From Modestobacter marinus (GTDB taxonomy: Bacteria > Actinomycetota > Actinomycetes > Mycobacteriales > Geodermatophilaceae), in the NCBI RefSeq assembly GCF_019799945.1, contig NZ_JABGCH010000002.1, positions 186,001 through 250,000 on the forward strand: a stretch of DNA of 64,000 nt, written 5' to 3'. Shown piece after piece: positions 18,261 through 27,164 of this stretch (position 1 is its first letter; the number at the start of each line of letters is the position of its first letter). Made by a program: the position numbers and the translations under genes. The notes below the pieces were generated by a model. It was not told where the DNA came from. It saw only the letters and a list, made by a program, of their open reading frames with translations, and ran no database searches.

Positions 18261-19505
18261 ATGGACGAGACCACGGCCGAGGTCGCGATCGTCGGCGGAG
18301 GCTTCGCCGGGGGTGCCCTGGCCGTGCGGCTGGCTCGCGCCGGACTGTCCGTGACCGTCCTGGAGCAGTCAGCGGAGTACCGGGATCGGGTCCGCGGCGA
18401 GTACATGCCGCCCTGGGGCTGCGCCGAGCTCAACCGATCCGGACTGCTGGACGTCGTCCTGCGGGCCGAGGGGACCATGGCTGCGCGGTCGGTCCCCTAC
18501 GGGGACTCGATGGCCCCGGACGTCGCCGAGGCCGCGGCGCTGGACACGTCCGTCCTGGTGCCCGGTGCTGCGGGGATGCTGAACCTCAGTCATCCCGGCG
18601 CCTGCCGGGAGCTGATGGACGTGGCCTCCTCGGCTGGGGCCGAGGTGGTCCGCGGTGTACGCCGGGTGCAGGTGACCGCGGGTCCGCAGCCGGCGGTCAG
18701 CTACGAGCACGACCTCGGTGAGCGGATCGTCCACGCGCGGATGGTGGTCGGTGCCGACGGCCGGAACTCCACCGTCCGCCGGCAGCTCGGCATCCCATTG
18801 GCCGCCACCGGCCCGCGGACCTTCGCGGTCGGGCTCCTCGTCGACGGGCTGACCGGGTGGCCCGCGTCGACGAACTCGATCGGCACCTGCGAGGACGTCG
18901 TCTTCGCCGTCTTCCCCCGGCGGAACAGTTGCGCGCGGATCTACCTCTTCTGGGACCCGAGGGCGCCCCGCCGGTTCGCCGGGAGCGGAGCCGGTGACCG
19001 CGCGGTGCAGCGGCTGGCCACGTTGACCTGCTTCCCCGACGCCGTGACGTTCCAGCACGCCCGCCCCCGACCGGGATGGGCGAGCTTCCCGATGGAGGAC
19101 ACCTGGTCGGAGACGCCGTACGTGCCGGGCGCCGTGCTGATCGGCGACGCAGCCGGCTGCAGCGACCCCATCGCCGGTCAGGGCCTGACGGTCGCGATCC
19201 GCGACGCGCGGCTGGTGGGCGACGCCCTCCTCGGCGAGCGGTCGCGGGGGCCGGGCACCTTCGAGCCGTACGCCGTCGAGCGCGCCGAGCGGATGCGGCG
19301 CCTCCGCGCCACGGCGGAGGCGATCACCAGGCTCCGCGCCGACTTCACCCCGGACGGGCGACGCCGCCGGACCGCGGCGCTCGCCCGCTTCGCCGCCGAC
19401 CCGCGTGCACGGTTGCCCATCGCCGCCGCACTGATCGGTCCGGACGCACTGCCGCCGGAGGCGTTCACCCGGGCGGCCGCTGACCGGATGCTGGCCCTCC
19501 CGTGA
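18261..19505 (+). CDS. FAD-dependent oxidoreductase (PHBH/halogenase-like fold)
   Basis: A 414-residue flavoprotein with the Rossmann motif VAIVGGGFAGGALAVRLA (residues 8-25), the ribose-binding segment VVGADGRNSTVRRQLG (near 155) and the second FAD motif GDAAGCSDPIAGQGL (near 295). This layout is that of class A monooxygenases, FAD halogenases and geranylgeranyl reductases. The tryptophan-halogenase motif is not seen. Substrate is unknown. Its close coupling with the BBE oxidase suggests sequential oxidation of one small molecule. Confidence 0.88.
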   Translation: MDETTAEVAIVGGGFAGGALAVRLARAGLSVTVLEQSAEYRDRVRGEYMPPWGCAELNRSGLLDVVLRAEGTMAARSVPYGDSMAPDVAEAAALDTSVLVPGAAGMLNLSHPGACRELMDVASSAGAEVVRGVRRVQVTAGPQPAVSYEHDLGERIVHARMVVGADGRNSTVRRQLGIPLAATGPRTFAVGLLVDGLTGWPASTNSIGTCEDVVFAVFPRRNSCARIYLFWDPRAPRRFAGSGAGDRAVQRLATLTCFPDAVTFQHARPRPGWASFPMEDTWSETPYVPGAVLIGDAAGCSDPIAGQGLTVAIRDARLVGDALLGERSRGPGTFEPYAVERAERMRRLRATAEAITRLRADFTPDGRRRRTAALARFAADPRARLPIAAALIGPDALPPEAFTRAAADRMLALP

Positions 19506-19577
19506 CGAGGGCCCGTCCGCGGGGGCGCCGCGATCGACCACGGGCAGGACCGGCCCTCGCGGGGTAGGAACGCTCCC

Positions 19578-20132
19578 ATGGACCCCACCGCGACGTCTCC
19601 CGCACCCTCCGGTCACACCCCGGACGGCGGTGTGCTCGTCGGCAGCGACAACGCCCGCCGCCGGCTGGTCGTCTTCGAGGACCCGCAGTGCCCCTACTGC
19701 CGGCGGTTCGAGGACGCGTCGGGAGACCTGCTGCGCCGGGAGGTGGCGGCCGGCGCGGTCGCGGTCGAGTACCGGATGCGGTCCATGCTGGGCCCGGAGT
19801 CGGTGCGCGCCGGCAACGCGCTGGCCCTCGCCGCGGAGGCCGGCCGCTTCGACCAGTTTCGCCGGGAGCTGTTCGCCGCCCAGCCGCCCGAGCACAGCGG
19901 CGGGTTCACCGTCGAGGACCTGCTCGCCCTCGGCCGCAGGGTTGACCTGCGCGATCCGGACTTCGTGACCGGCGTGCGCGAGGGCCGGTACGAGGCCTGG
20001 GTGGCCGAGGCCGAGCGGTCGTTCGAGGACCAGGACCCGCAGGGCACGCCGGCGGCCCTGCTCAACGGCGAGCCGGTCGACTCCGGCACGCTCTACGACC
20101 CGGAGGCGCTGGGAGCGCTGGTCCGCGCCTGA
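19578..20132 (+). CDS. DsbA-family thioredoxin-fold protein
   Basis: A 184-residue protein with a thioredoxin-fold active site CPYC near residue 38 (EDPQCPYCRRFE) and the cis-proline segment QGTPAALLNG near 155, as in DsbA/DsbG-like and actinobacterial Vkor-linked oxidoreductases. No signal peptide or membrane anchor is visible, so it is probably cytosolic unless the start is further upstream. It stands alone after the flavoenzyme pair; a role in thiol or arsenate-type redox chemistry cannot be told apart. Confidence 0.88.
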   Translation: MDPTATSPAPSGHTPDGGVLVGSDNARRRLVVFEDPQCPYCRRFEDASGDLLRREVAAGAVAVEYRMRSMLGPESVRAGNALALAAEAGRFDQFRRELFAAQPPEHSGGFTVEDLLALGRRVDLRDPDFVTGVREGRYEAWVAEAERSFEDQDPQGTPAALLNGEPVDSGTLYDPEALGALVRA

Positions 20133-20334
20133 CGGGGAACCCACCCGTGAGGGTCAGGGAACCGGGGCCGATCGCCTGGGACCGGGGCACCGTCCCGTAG
20201 CGTGCGGACGACGGGACCGCTCGGTACCCGCACCGTGGGACCGCCCGCAGGCCGAGTCCGACGCGCCCGGCACCTCGCGCCCCACCACCGCGGCGAGGCA
20301 GACGCCCCCGCACACCGACGAAGCGGAGCACCGC

Positions 20335-20694
20335 ATGGCGGCACCCGAACTCACCTTCCTCGCTCCGCCGTCGTCGGGGGACGACCACGACGACGACGCC
20401 TCCACCACTGGGACCCACTCCTCCGTGTGGCCGACCTCCGCCGCGCGCCCCGGATCGGACCCGCAGCCGCGGACGGGGACCTCCACCGGCGGGCTGCGGA
20501 TGACCCGTGGCGCCCGGGAGGCCGCCACCGGCCTGAAGGTCACCGACGGCGACATCCGGCGCTGCCTCGACGCACCCGACGACGTCTCCCCGGACCCGAA
20601 CACTCCCGCGCGGACCCGGTTCCGCCGCGGCGACCTGGTCGTCCTGGCCGGCGCCGACGGCATGGTGCTGCGGGTCGCCCGCGGCAACCACTGA
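20335..20694 (+). CDS. small hypothetical protein
   Basis: A 119-residue protein. The N-terminal half is low-complexity (Asp, Ser, Thr and Pro rich). The C-terminal half looks folded: TRGAREAATGLKVTDGDIRRCLD, then a basic strand pair ending LVVLAGADGMVLRVARGNH. The ending resembles DUF4258-type or HicA-like nucleic-acid-interacting domains, but this is a loose impression. GGAG lies six bases before the ATG, and a TAGCGT -10-like sequence stands near 20198. The 200 bases upstream hold only this promoter region. Confidence 0.6.
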   Translation: MAAPELTFLAPPSSGDDHDDDASTTGTHSSVWPTSAARPGSDPQPRTGTSTGGLRMTRGAREAATGLKVTDGDIRRCLDAPDDVSPDPNTPARTRFRRGDLVVLAGADGMVLRVARGNH

Positions 20695-20873
20695 CCGGGG
20701 CACCCGCCGCTGCGCGGTGGTGGGCGTCCCCGAGCCGGAACGGCACAACTCCCCCCGCCGGAGGACCGGCCGTCGGTGTTCCCGCCCCCGGGGACTTCTT
20801 CGGGGGACAATCGGCAGGGACGCAAGTCGCGGAGCCGCCCGGCGGTCGCGTCGGAGCAGACAGAGGAGACCCC

Positions 20874-21110
20874 ATCGCCACACGACGTGGACGCTGCGCC
20901 GAAGCACATCTCGGCTGCCCCTGCCGGGGCGACGAGAAGATCCACGAGGAACGGTCCCGGGAGCTCACCGAGGCCCGCGCCCGTTCGCAGGAGCCCGTCG
21001 ACTGCCCCGAGTGCGGCGCCCCCACGACGCCGCTCGCCCTCGTCACCTGGGGGAACTGCCGGGTCTGCCGCACGGCGCAGTCCCGGCAGATCACCCCGCT
21101 CCGCTGGTGA
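20874..21110 (+). CDS. small putative zinc-ribbon protein with unresolved (possibly ATC) start
   Basis: The frame ending at 21110 encodes a cysteine-patterned C-terminus: CPECGAPTTPLA near the middle and GNCRVC 13 residues later, typical of a zinc ribbon, preceded by GCPC and a charged helix (EERSRELTEARARS). No ATG, GTG or TTG is in frame near the start of the conserved part. A strong GAGGAG ribosome site is followed five bases later by ATC at 20874, giving a 78-residue product. ATC starts are rare, so a lost start codon is an alternative. It lies between small genes and convergent to sodC. Confidence 0.5.
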   Translation: MATRRGRCAEAHLGCPCRGDEKIHEERSRELTEARARSQEPVDCPECGAPTTPLALVTWGNCRVCRTAQSRQITPLRW

Positions 21111-21187
21111 CCGGGACGGGCCGCCCCGCTCCCACCTGACGCGCGGTCGGGCTGGTCGCCGCCAGGGGGCGGGTGCCCGACGCGCCG

Positions 21188-21817
21188 TCAGCCCTCGACG
21201 AGCCCGCAGGCGATGCGGCCGCCGGCGTCCCCGGTGCCCTTGGTCATGTCGTCCGGCCCGCCCGGCGCGTACCGCTCCGGGATGTTCGCGTAGTTGTCCC
21301 GGCCGGCGTGCACCATGACCGCGCTGCCGTCCTGGTCGGTGAGGTCGGCCAGGCTCAGCGCGTCGGTGACCGCGGTGAGGGACCCGGTGCCGGACGCCGA
21401 GACGAACAGGGTCGGCAGGTCGCCCTGGTGCTCGCCGTGGTCGGCCTCGCCCGCGCCGAGGTGCCCACCGGCCGAGAGGAAGTCCCCGGTCATCGCAGGG
21501 TCGGTGGGGCTCACGCTGTCCGGCTCGCAGGCGCCGATGGAGTGCACGTGGAACGCGTGGAAGCCCGGCGGGAGACCGTCCACCTCCACCGTCACCTCCG
21601 TGCCCTCGTCGGTCTCGGCGAGGCTCACCGTGCCGACCTCGGTGCCCTCGGGGTCGACCAGGGTCACCTCGAGCCCGTCGTCGGCCGCCTCCGACCCGGC
21701 GCCGGCCGCGGTGTCCTCCCCGGCGGTCGCGACCGGTTCCTCCTCGGCGCCCCCGCACGCGGCGAGCAGCACGAGGGCGCACGCGTACAGGAGCGGGGCG
21801 GCGGCCGTTCGGCGCAT
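21188..21817 (-). CDS. sodC: Cu/Zn superoxide dismutase lipoprotein
   Basis: A 209-residue exported SodC. The signal peptide ends in a lipobox (LLAACGG), so the enzyme should be anchored on the outer face of the membrane, where it converts superoxide to peroxide and oxygen. The copper ligands appear in FHAFHVHSIGAC, the zinc loop histidines and aspartate in GGHLGAGEADHGEHQGD, and the last copper histidine in VMVHAGRDNY. A glutamate/alanine-rich linker follows the lipidated cysteine. The ATG at 21817 has an AGGAGG ribosome site. Confidence 0.95.
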   Translation of the reverse strand: MRRTAAAPLLYACALVLLAACGGAEEEPVATAGEDTAAGAGSEAADDGLEVTLVDPEGTEVGTVSLAETDEGTEVTVEVDGLPPGFHAFHVHSIGACEPDSVSPTDPAMTGDFLSAGGHLGAGEADHGEHQGDLPTLFVSASGTGSLTAVTDALSLADLTDQDGSAVMVHAGRDNYANIPERYAPGGPDDMTKGTGDAGGRIACGLVEG

Positions 21818-22051
21818 GAGGTCCTCCTGGTGATGGGTCCGCGGTCCGGTGTCGTCGAGCCGGCGAGGGCCCGGAGGCGGCAAGCGTCCTCCGCGAGGCG
21901 GGGCCGGGGAACTCGTCGGGGGCGTCCGGTGCCGTGACTCGTCGTCGGAGTCGGCGTGCCATCGCGGCGTCGTCACGGACGGTGGCCGCGGGACACCTGC
22001 TCCGCCAGCCCGTCGGTCATGATCCTCACCGGGCCGTCGGAAGGGGCGACG

Positions 22052-23053
22052 ATGAGGGTGACGGTGCTGGGAGCCGGCTCGTGGGGGACGACGGTCGCCA
22101 CGCTGCTGTGCCGACCCGACCACGAGGTGCTGCTCTGGGCCCGCAACCCCGCGGTTGTCGACGAGGTCAACGGCCAGCGCTCCAACGCCGACTATCTCCC
22201 CGGAGCCCGGCTGCCCGCCCGGCTGCGCGCGACGGCGGACCTCGAACAGGCGTCCCGGCACGCCGAGCTGCTGGTGGTCGGCGTCCCGACCGCCGCCGTC
22301 CGGGAGACCCTGGAACAGGTCCGGCCACACCTGGCGCCCTGGATCCCGGTGGTCAGCCTCAGCAAGGGACTCGAGCGCGGCACCCACCTGCGGATGACCG
22401 AGGTGATCACCGAGGTGCTGCCCGGCCGGCCCGCCGCGGCGCTCACCGGGCCCAACCTGGCGCGGGAGATCATGGCCGGGCAGGCGGCGGCCAGCGTCAT
22501 CGCCACCGGGGACCTGACCGTGGCCGCGGCGCTGCAGCGCGAGGTGCAGCGCGGGGTCTTCCGCGTCTACACCCACCACGACGTCGTCGGCTGCGAGATC
22601 GGCGGCGCGCTCAAGAACGTCATCGCCATCGCGACCGGCATGGCGCAGGGCCTGGGCGTCGGGGACAACACGCGGGCCGCGGTGATGTCCCGCGGCCTGG
22701 CCGAGCTCACCACGCTCGCCGTGGCGATGGGCGGCGAGCCCGCCACCCTGGCCGGCCTGGCCGGCCTGGGCGACCTGGTCGCCACCTGCATGAGCCCGCA
22801 GAGCCGCAACCGCCACGTCGGCGAGCAGCTCGGCCTGGGCCGCTCGCTCGACGAGGTCCTGGCCGAGATGCGGATGGTCGCCGAGGGCGTGAAGACGGTG
22901 TCCACGGTCGTGGAGCTGGCCGACCGGCACGGTCTGGACATGCCGATCGCGCGGGCCATCCACGACGTCGTCAGCGGCCGGATCCGTGCCGCGGACGCCT
23001 ACCGGGGCCTGGTCCGGGCGGTGCCGGCCGGGCACGAGTCCGAGCCCGGCTGA
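22052..23053 (+). CDS. gpsA: NAD(P)+-dependent glycerol-3-phosphate dehydrogenase
   Basis: A 333-residue cytosolic enzyme that reduces dihydroxyacetone phosphate to sn-glycerol 3-phosphate for phospholipid synthesis. The N-terminal nucleotide motif VTVLGAGSWGTTVA (residues 3-16), the SLSKGLE segment, GPNLAREI, the catalytic lysine region GCEIGGALKNVIAIATGM, and GLAGLGDLVATCMSPQSRN are all present. A purine-rich GGAAGGGG stretch precedes the ATG at 22052; an ATG 32 bases upstream is less likely. It is convergent with phosphofructokinase. Confidence 0.96.
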   Translation: MRVTVLGAGSWGTTVATLLCRPDHEVLLWARNPAVVDEVNGQRSNADYLPGARLPARLRATADLEQASRHAELLVVGVPTAAVRETLEQVRPHLAPWIPVVSLSKGLERGTHLRMTEVITEVLPGRPAAALTGPNLAREIMAGQAAASVIATGDLTVAAALQREVQRGVFRVYTHHDVVGCEIGGALKNVIAIATGMAQGLGVGDNTRAAVMSRGLAELTTLAVAMGGEPATLAGLAGLGDLVATCMSPQSRNRHVGEQLGLGRSLDEVLAEMRMVAEGVKTVSTVVELADRHGLDMPIARAIHDVVSGRIRAADAYRGLVRAVPAGHESEPG

Positions 23054-23066
23054 GTCAGAGCCGGGC
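23044..23066. terminator. hairpin at the end of gpsA
   Basis: GCCCGGCT (23044-23051) and AGCCGGGC (23059-23066) form a perfect 8-bp stem with a 7-base loop overlapping the gpsA stop codon. It sits in the short gap to the convergent phosphofructokinase gene and may act in both directions. Confidence 0.5.
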
Positions 23067-23084
23067 CGCGGACCCGGGACCGGC

Positions 23085-24407
23085 TCACTCGAAGCGCACG
23101 GGCTGCCCGGTGGCCTCGAGCACCGACAACCACAGGTCCCCCAGCGGGTCGACGTGGTTGCGGCGGCTGACCGCCAGCGGCATGGGCATGTGCACGAACC
23201 GCCGCCGCCGCCGCGCGACGATCACCTCGGTGCGCCCGGCCATCGCCGCGTGCACGGCGGCGTGGGCGAGCCGGAGGCAGTAGGCGCTGTCGAACGGGTT
23301 CGCCGGCACGCTGCGGATCGCGTAGCTCGGGTCGAAGTAGCGCACGTTGTTCTCCACGCCGTGCCCGTCCAGGTGCTCGATGATCCGCTTGCGCAGCAGC
23401 CGGCCGATGTCGCCGAAACGGATGTTGCCCGAGGCGTCCCGCCCCGGCTCCTCCCCCTCGATGAACTCCTGCCCGGCTCCCTCGGCGACCACCACCACGG
23501 CGTGTCCCCGCTCCTGCACGCGGTGGCGCAGGTGCTCCAGGAACCCCCGGTCGCCGTCCAGGGCGAACGGCACCTCGGGGATGAGCACGTAGTCGGCGTC
23601 GTCCTTGGCCAGCGTCGCGTAGCAGGCGATGAAGCCGGAGTGCCGGCCCATCAGCTTCACCAGGCCGATCCCCCCGGGCGCGGAGCGCGCCTCGACGCTC
23701 GCCGCGTGGATCGACTTCGTCGCCTCCGCCATCGCGGTCTGGAAGCCGAAGCTCTGGTCGATGTAGGGGATGTCGTTGTCGATGGTCTTCGGGATCCCCA
23801 CCACGGCGACCTTGAGCCCCCGCTCCTCCACCACGCGGACGAGGTCCATCGCCCCGCGGATGGTGCCGTCGCCACCGATCACGAACAGCACATTGATGTT
23901 GAGGCGCTCCAGGGCGTCGACGACCTCCTCCGGGTCCTGCTGGCCGCGGGAGGTGCCGAGGATCGTGCCGCCCTCGTCGTCGATGTGCATCACGACCTCG
24001 GGGGTCAGGTCGACGACGTCCTCCCCGTACCGCGGGATGAAGCCGCGGTAGCCGTTCCGGAACCCGACGATCCGGCGGATGCCGTAGTGCCGGAAGAGCT
24101 CGAGCACCAGCCCGCGGATCACGTCGTTCAGGCCGGGACAGAGGCCGCCGCAGGTGACGATCCCGACCCGGGTCTTGGCGGGGTCGAAGTAGATCTTCTT
24201 GCGCGGCCCGCCCGGCTCGAGGCTGGGCAGCTGGTCGACCGGCACGCCTCGGGACGTGACCATGGAGAGCGTGTCGTCGAAGAGGATCCGGTCCTCCTCG
24301 ATGACCGAGTGCTGCGTCGTCGACCGCTCACCCAGCCGCGCGGCGAGCGGCGAGTCGATCCGGCAGGGGCCGAGCGTCCGTACCGCGAGATCCTCGTGTC
24401 CGACCAT
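23085..24407 (-). CDS. pfkA: ATP-dependent 6-phosphofructokinase
   Basis: A 440-residue enzyme of the long PfkA branch (clade with plant and spirochaete enzymes). Motifs are TCGGLCPGLNDVIRG near residue 83, GGDGT near 170 (glycine rather than aspartate at the key place indicates ATP rather than pyrophosphate), PKTIDNDIPYIDQSFGF with the catalytic aspartate near 205, and the substrate segments MGRHSGF and GRTEVIV. An N-terminal extension of about 70 residues precedes the core. It phosphorylates fructose 6-phosphate in glycolysis. ATG 24407 is the only start that keeps the extension. Confidence 0.93.
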   Translation of the reverse strand: MVGHEDLAVRTLGPCRIDSPLAARLGERSTTQHSVIEEDRILFDDTLSMVTSRGVPVDQLPSLEPGGPRKKIYFDPAKTRVGIVTCGGLCPGLNDVIRGLVLELFRHYGIRRIVGFRNGYRGFIPRYGEDVVDLTPEVVMHIDDEGGTILGTSRGQQDPEEVVDALERLNINVLFVIGGDGTIRGAMDLVRVVEERGLKVAVVGIPKTIDNDIPYIDQSFGFQTAMAEATKSIHAASVEARSAPGGIGLVKLMGRHSGFIACYATLAKDDADYVLIPEVPFALDGDRGFLEHLRHRVQERGHAVVVVAEGAGQEFIEGEEPGRDASGNIRFGDIGRLLRKRIIEHLDGHGVENNVRYFDPSYAIRSVPANPFDSAYCLRLAHAAVHAAMAGRTEVIVARRRRRFVHMPMPLAVSRRNHVDPLGDLWLSVLEATGQPVRFE

Positions 24408-24431
24408 GCCCGAAACGCTCCCACAGCCCCG

Positions 24432-24457
24432 CCGGTCCCCGCGTCGGCGGGGACCGG
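24432..24457. terminator. 11-bp hairpin between the LTA-synthase-like gene and pfkA
   Basis: CCGGTCCCCGC (24432-24442) and GCGGGGACCGG (24447-24457) form a perfect 11-bp stem with loop GTCG. On the minus strand it follows the LTA-synthase-like gene and precedes pfkA by about 25 bases, so it may terminate the upstream unit or act in the pfkA leader. Nothing else is seen in the 24408-24629 gap. Confidence 0.5.
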
Positions 24458-24629
24458 TCGGCGTGGTGGCGGGACCGGGGCCGACCCCGGGGTCCGCTGA
24501 GGCCGTGGGCGTGGACGGCCTGCGCGACCTGGAGGAGAACGGCCACGCCGGCCCCGGGCACCAGGTCCAACCCGCACGGCAGCGGGCGCCCGGGCATCAG
24601 GTCCGGCGGACGGCCGGCGGGGCGCGCGG

Positions 24630-26279
24630 CTACCCGAAGGCGGTGAGGAACCGGTCCCGGAAGGCGTCCATCGGCCACACCGGCGCATCCGGGCCCGGGC
24701 GCAACCCGGGGTCCCAGCCCCACGACCCGATCCGGTCGAGCACGGCCGGATCGGCCGCGAGGAGGGTGACCGGGACGTCGTGCGTCGCGTCCGGGCCGGT
24801 GACGACCGGGGCGGGCTGGTGGTCGCCGAGCAGCAGGACCACGAGGTCGTCGTCGGAGTCGTGGAACGTCGTCACGAACGAGATCAGGGCGGTGAGCGAG
24901 TACTCGATCGACTCCCCGTACAGCGCCCGGATCCGGTCGGTGTCCCCGAGGACGTCGGCCGGCGCCGGCCCCTCGGCGGGCATGCCGTCGTAGATCGAGC
25001 CGTCCCCCAGCTCGTCCCAGTCGAGCATGCGGGGCACCGGGGTCCAGGGCTCGTGCGAGGACACCAGGTCGATCTCCGCCATCACCGGCGGATGACCGGG
25101 CGCGAGCTCCAGCCGCTCGAACGCGGCCAGCGTGTACTGGTCGGGCATCGCCGCGAAGCTGAACTTCGGCCCCGCGTACCCCACGTCGTGCCGGTCGAGG
25201 TCCTCGTCGAAGCCGTAGAAGGCCCGCCCCTCCGGCCACGGGTCGCGGTTGGACGGCACGTCGACGACGGTCCGCCAGCCGGCCCGCTGGAACGCCGCGG
25301 GCAGGGTGAACCGGTCGCTGGCCAGCAGCTGGTCGTAGCGCTGCTGGCTGTCGATCCAGAGCCCGGAGTGGAGCGTGGCGTGGGCGAGCCAGCTGATCCC
25401 GCTGAACGTCGAGGAGGTCAGGAAGGCGCTGCGCGCCTCGAACCCGGCGGCGCGCAGCGACCCGGTGCCGGCGTCCAGCACGGCCGCGATGTCGGCGGAC
25501 ACGGCGGACCCCTCCACCGCCACCCGCCCGTAGCTCTCGACGAACACGACCAGGACGTCCTTGCCGCGCAGGCTCGCGAGCAGCTCTGCGGCCGGCAGGG
25601 TGGCGAAGGGGTCGGGGGCCGCCAGCTCGGTGCGGAACGCGGAGAGGTCGCGCACGTTGTGGGCGACGTCGCGGACCTGGACGACGGCGAGCTCGGCCGC
25701 CGCCCGGGACGCGACCGGCACCCCCGGGGTCAGGTGGACGGCGAGGAGGGCGCAGACCAGCCAGGCCGCACCGAGCGAGCCGGCCACGCCGGCCGCCGGC
25801 CCGCGGTGGTCCGTGGCGACCCGGCAGACGCGGACCACCGACACGGTCACCGCCGCCGGCACCAGGACGACGAGGAGCACCGCGCCGACGACGGCGGCCC
25901 TCGCCCAGCCCGGCCCGAGCGAGTCCTGGAGCATGTCGACGGCGGGCCCGACCAGCTTCCAGTCGGTCACCGGGTTGAACGGCCGCAGCAGCGCCGCGCG
26001 GAACCCCAGGTCCAGCACCCGCACCACGGCGAGCAGCCCGATCGCCAGACCGAGGAGCACCGCGACGCCGCGGACCCGGTGCCGGCGCACGAGCAGGCCG
26101 ACACCGACCAGGGCGAGCCCCTCCACCGGGATGCGCAGGAAGGCCTCCGGGGTCAGCCGGAAGAGCCGGTCCGGCACCACCAGCACCGCCCAGACGACGA
26201 GGACGGCAAGCGCCGTCAGCACCGCCGAGAGCACCCGGCGCCGCCGTCCTGGGGCCGGGGCTCCCGCCGGCTCAGCCAT
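24630..26279 (-). CDS. membrane-anchored sulfatase/LTA-synthase-like phosphotransferase
   Basis: A 549-residue protein: about five N-terminal membrane helices (to residue 165), then an extracytoplasmic alkaline-phosphatase-fold domain. Metal and catalytic positions of the LTA synthase/phosphoethanolamine transferase family can be seen: DVLVVFVESYG near residue 250, a Ser/Thr-rich nucleophile region FLTSSTFSGISW near 295, VSSHEPW near 415 and GDHQPAPV near 490. These enzymes move a phospho-alcohol from a lipid to a surface acceptor. Its start overlaps the CDP-alcohol phosphatidyltransferase gene by eight bases, which strongly suggests that it uses the lipid made by that enzyme. Confidence 0.85.
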   Translation of the reverse strand: MAEPAGAPAPGRRRRVLSAVLTALAVLVVWAVLVVPDRLFRLTPEAFLRIPVEGLALVGVGLLVRRHRVRGVAVLLGLAIGLLAVVRVLDLGFRAALLRPFNPVTDWKLVGPAVDMLQDSLGPGWARAAVVGAVLLVVLVPAAVTVSVVRVCRVATDHRGPAAGVAGSLGAAWLVCALLAVHLTPGVPVASRAAAELAVVQVRDVAHNVRDLSAFRTELAAPDPFATLPAAELLASLRGKDVLVVFVESYGRVAVEGSAVSADIAAVLDAGTGSLRAAGFEARSAFLTSSTFSGISWLAHATLHSGLWIDSQQRYDQLLASDRFTLPAAFQRAGWRTVVDVPSNRDPWPEGRAFYGFDEDLDRHDVGYAGPKFSFAAMPDQYTLAAFERLELAPGHPPVMAEIDLVSSHEPWTPVPRMLDWDELGDGSIYDGMPAEGPAPADVLGDTDRIRALYGESIEYSLTALISFVTTFHDSDDDLVVLLLGDHQPAPVVTGPDATHDVPVTLLAADPAVLDRIGSWGWDPGLRPGPDAPVWPMDAFRDRFLTAFG

Positions 26280-27012
26280 GGACGGACCCGACGGCCCGCG
26301 GCTCGACGTCGCCCGCTGTGCTGGTGCGGCGGCTGCGCCACAGCAACCACACCTCCCGGCCGAACGACTCGGCGAGCAGTCCCGCCACCGCGACGAGGGC
26401 CCCGACGGCGACGACGCGAGGCAGCACGCCCGCGGCCACGGTGACCAGCACCATGCCCTGGACGGCCGCGACGACCTTGCACCAGTGGCGGGGCGGCACC
26501 TGCCCGCGCAGCCAGGGCAGCACCCAGCGGGCGGCGACGAACACGTAGTGGACCGCCGCGACCGCGAGCACCCACGGGCCCAGCGAGCCGGCGACGTACA
26601 CGCCGAGGAGCAGGACCAGGACCGAGTCGACCTCCATGTCGAAGCGCGCTCCGGTCGCCGTCACCGTCCCGGTGCGCCGCGCCACCCGGCCGTCCACCGC
26701 GTCGAGCGCAAGCGCCACGCCGGCCAGCGCGACCAGCGTGCCCACCGGGACCGGCCCGGTCACGGAGTCCGCGACCAGCGCCGCGACGCCGCCGACGAGC
26801 GCGGACCGCAGCAGCGTCACCAGGTCAGCCGGGCCGACGCCGAGCGCGCGCGAGCCCGCCAGTGCGCGCCCCAGCAGCGCGACCGTGCCGGCGCCGTAGG
26901 CGAGCGCGGCGAGCGCGCCGACCCCGCCCACCGCGCCGGCGCCGGCGAGGGCGGTGAGCACCACCAGGTGGGCGACCAGCCCGGCCAGCAGGCCCCGTTG
27001 GACCGTCAACAC
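26272..27012 (-). CDS. CDP-alcohol phosphatidyltransferase family protein
   Basis: A 246-residue polytopic membrane protein with an exact family signature D-x2-D-G-x2-A-R-x8-G-x3-D-x3-D around residues 104-126 (starts LDAVDGRVAR). These enzymes transfer a phosphoalcohol or phosphatidyl group from a CDP-activated donor inside the membrane. The GTG at 27012 follows GGAGGAG; TTG 27009 is an alternative. It is the first gene of a two-gene unit with the LTA-synthase-like gene and faces the glycosyltransferase gene across a 152-base promoter region. The alcohol acceptor is unknown. Confidence 0.9.
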   Translation of the reverse strand: MLTVQRGLLAGLVAHLVVLTALAGAGAVGGVGALAALAYGAGTVALLGRALAGSRALGVGPADLVTLLRSALVGGVAALVADSVTGPVPVGTLVALAGVALALDAVDGRVARRTGTVTATGARFDMEVDSVLVLLLGVYVAGSLGPWVLAVAAVHYVFVAARWVLPWLRGQVPPRHWCKVVAAVQGMVLVTVAAGVLPRVVAVGALVAVAGLLAESFGREVWLLWRSRRTSTAGDVEPRAVGSVHG

Positions 27013-27164
27013 GACTCCTCCGTGTCGATGGGCACGCCCAAGAACACCGGAACGCGCGACGATGCGGTCCATCGCACGCGCGGGGAGGTGCTGCCGGTGA
27101 CACGAGACGCGAGTGCATCCTCGCGGCGCGGGCGGTCCGGCGGTCGGATCTCCGTCGCGCCCTC

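Noticed and set aside
24458-24629. A small coding region in the gap between pfkA and the LTA-synthase-like gene
   Set aside because: Frames in both directions lack a ribosome site and plausible protein composition; only the hairpin at 24432-24457 stands out.
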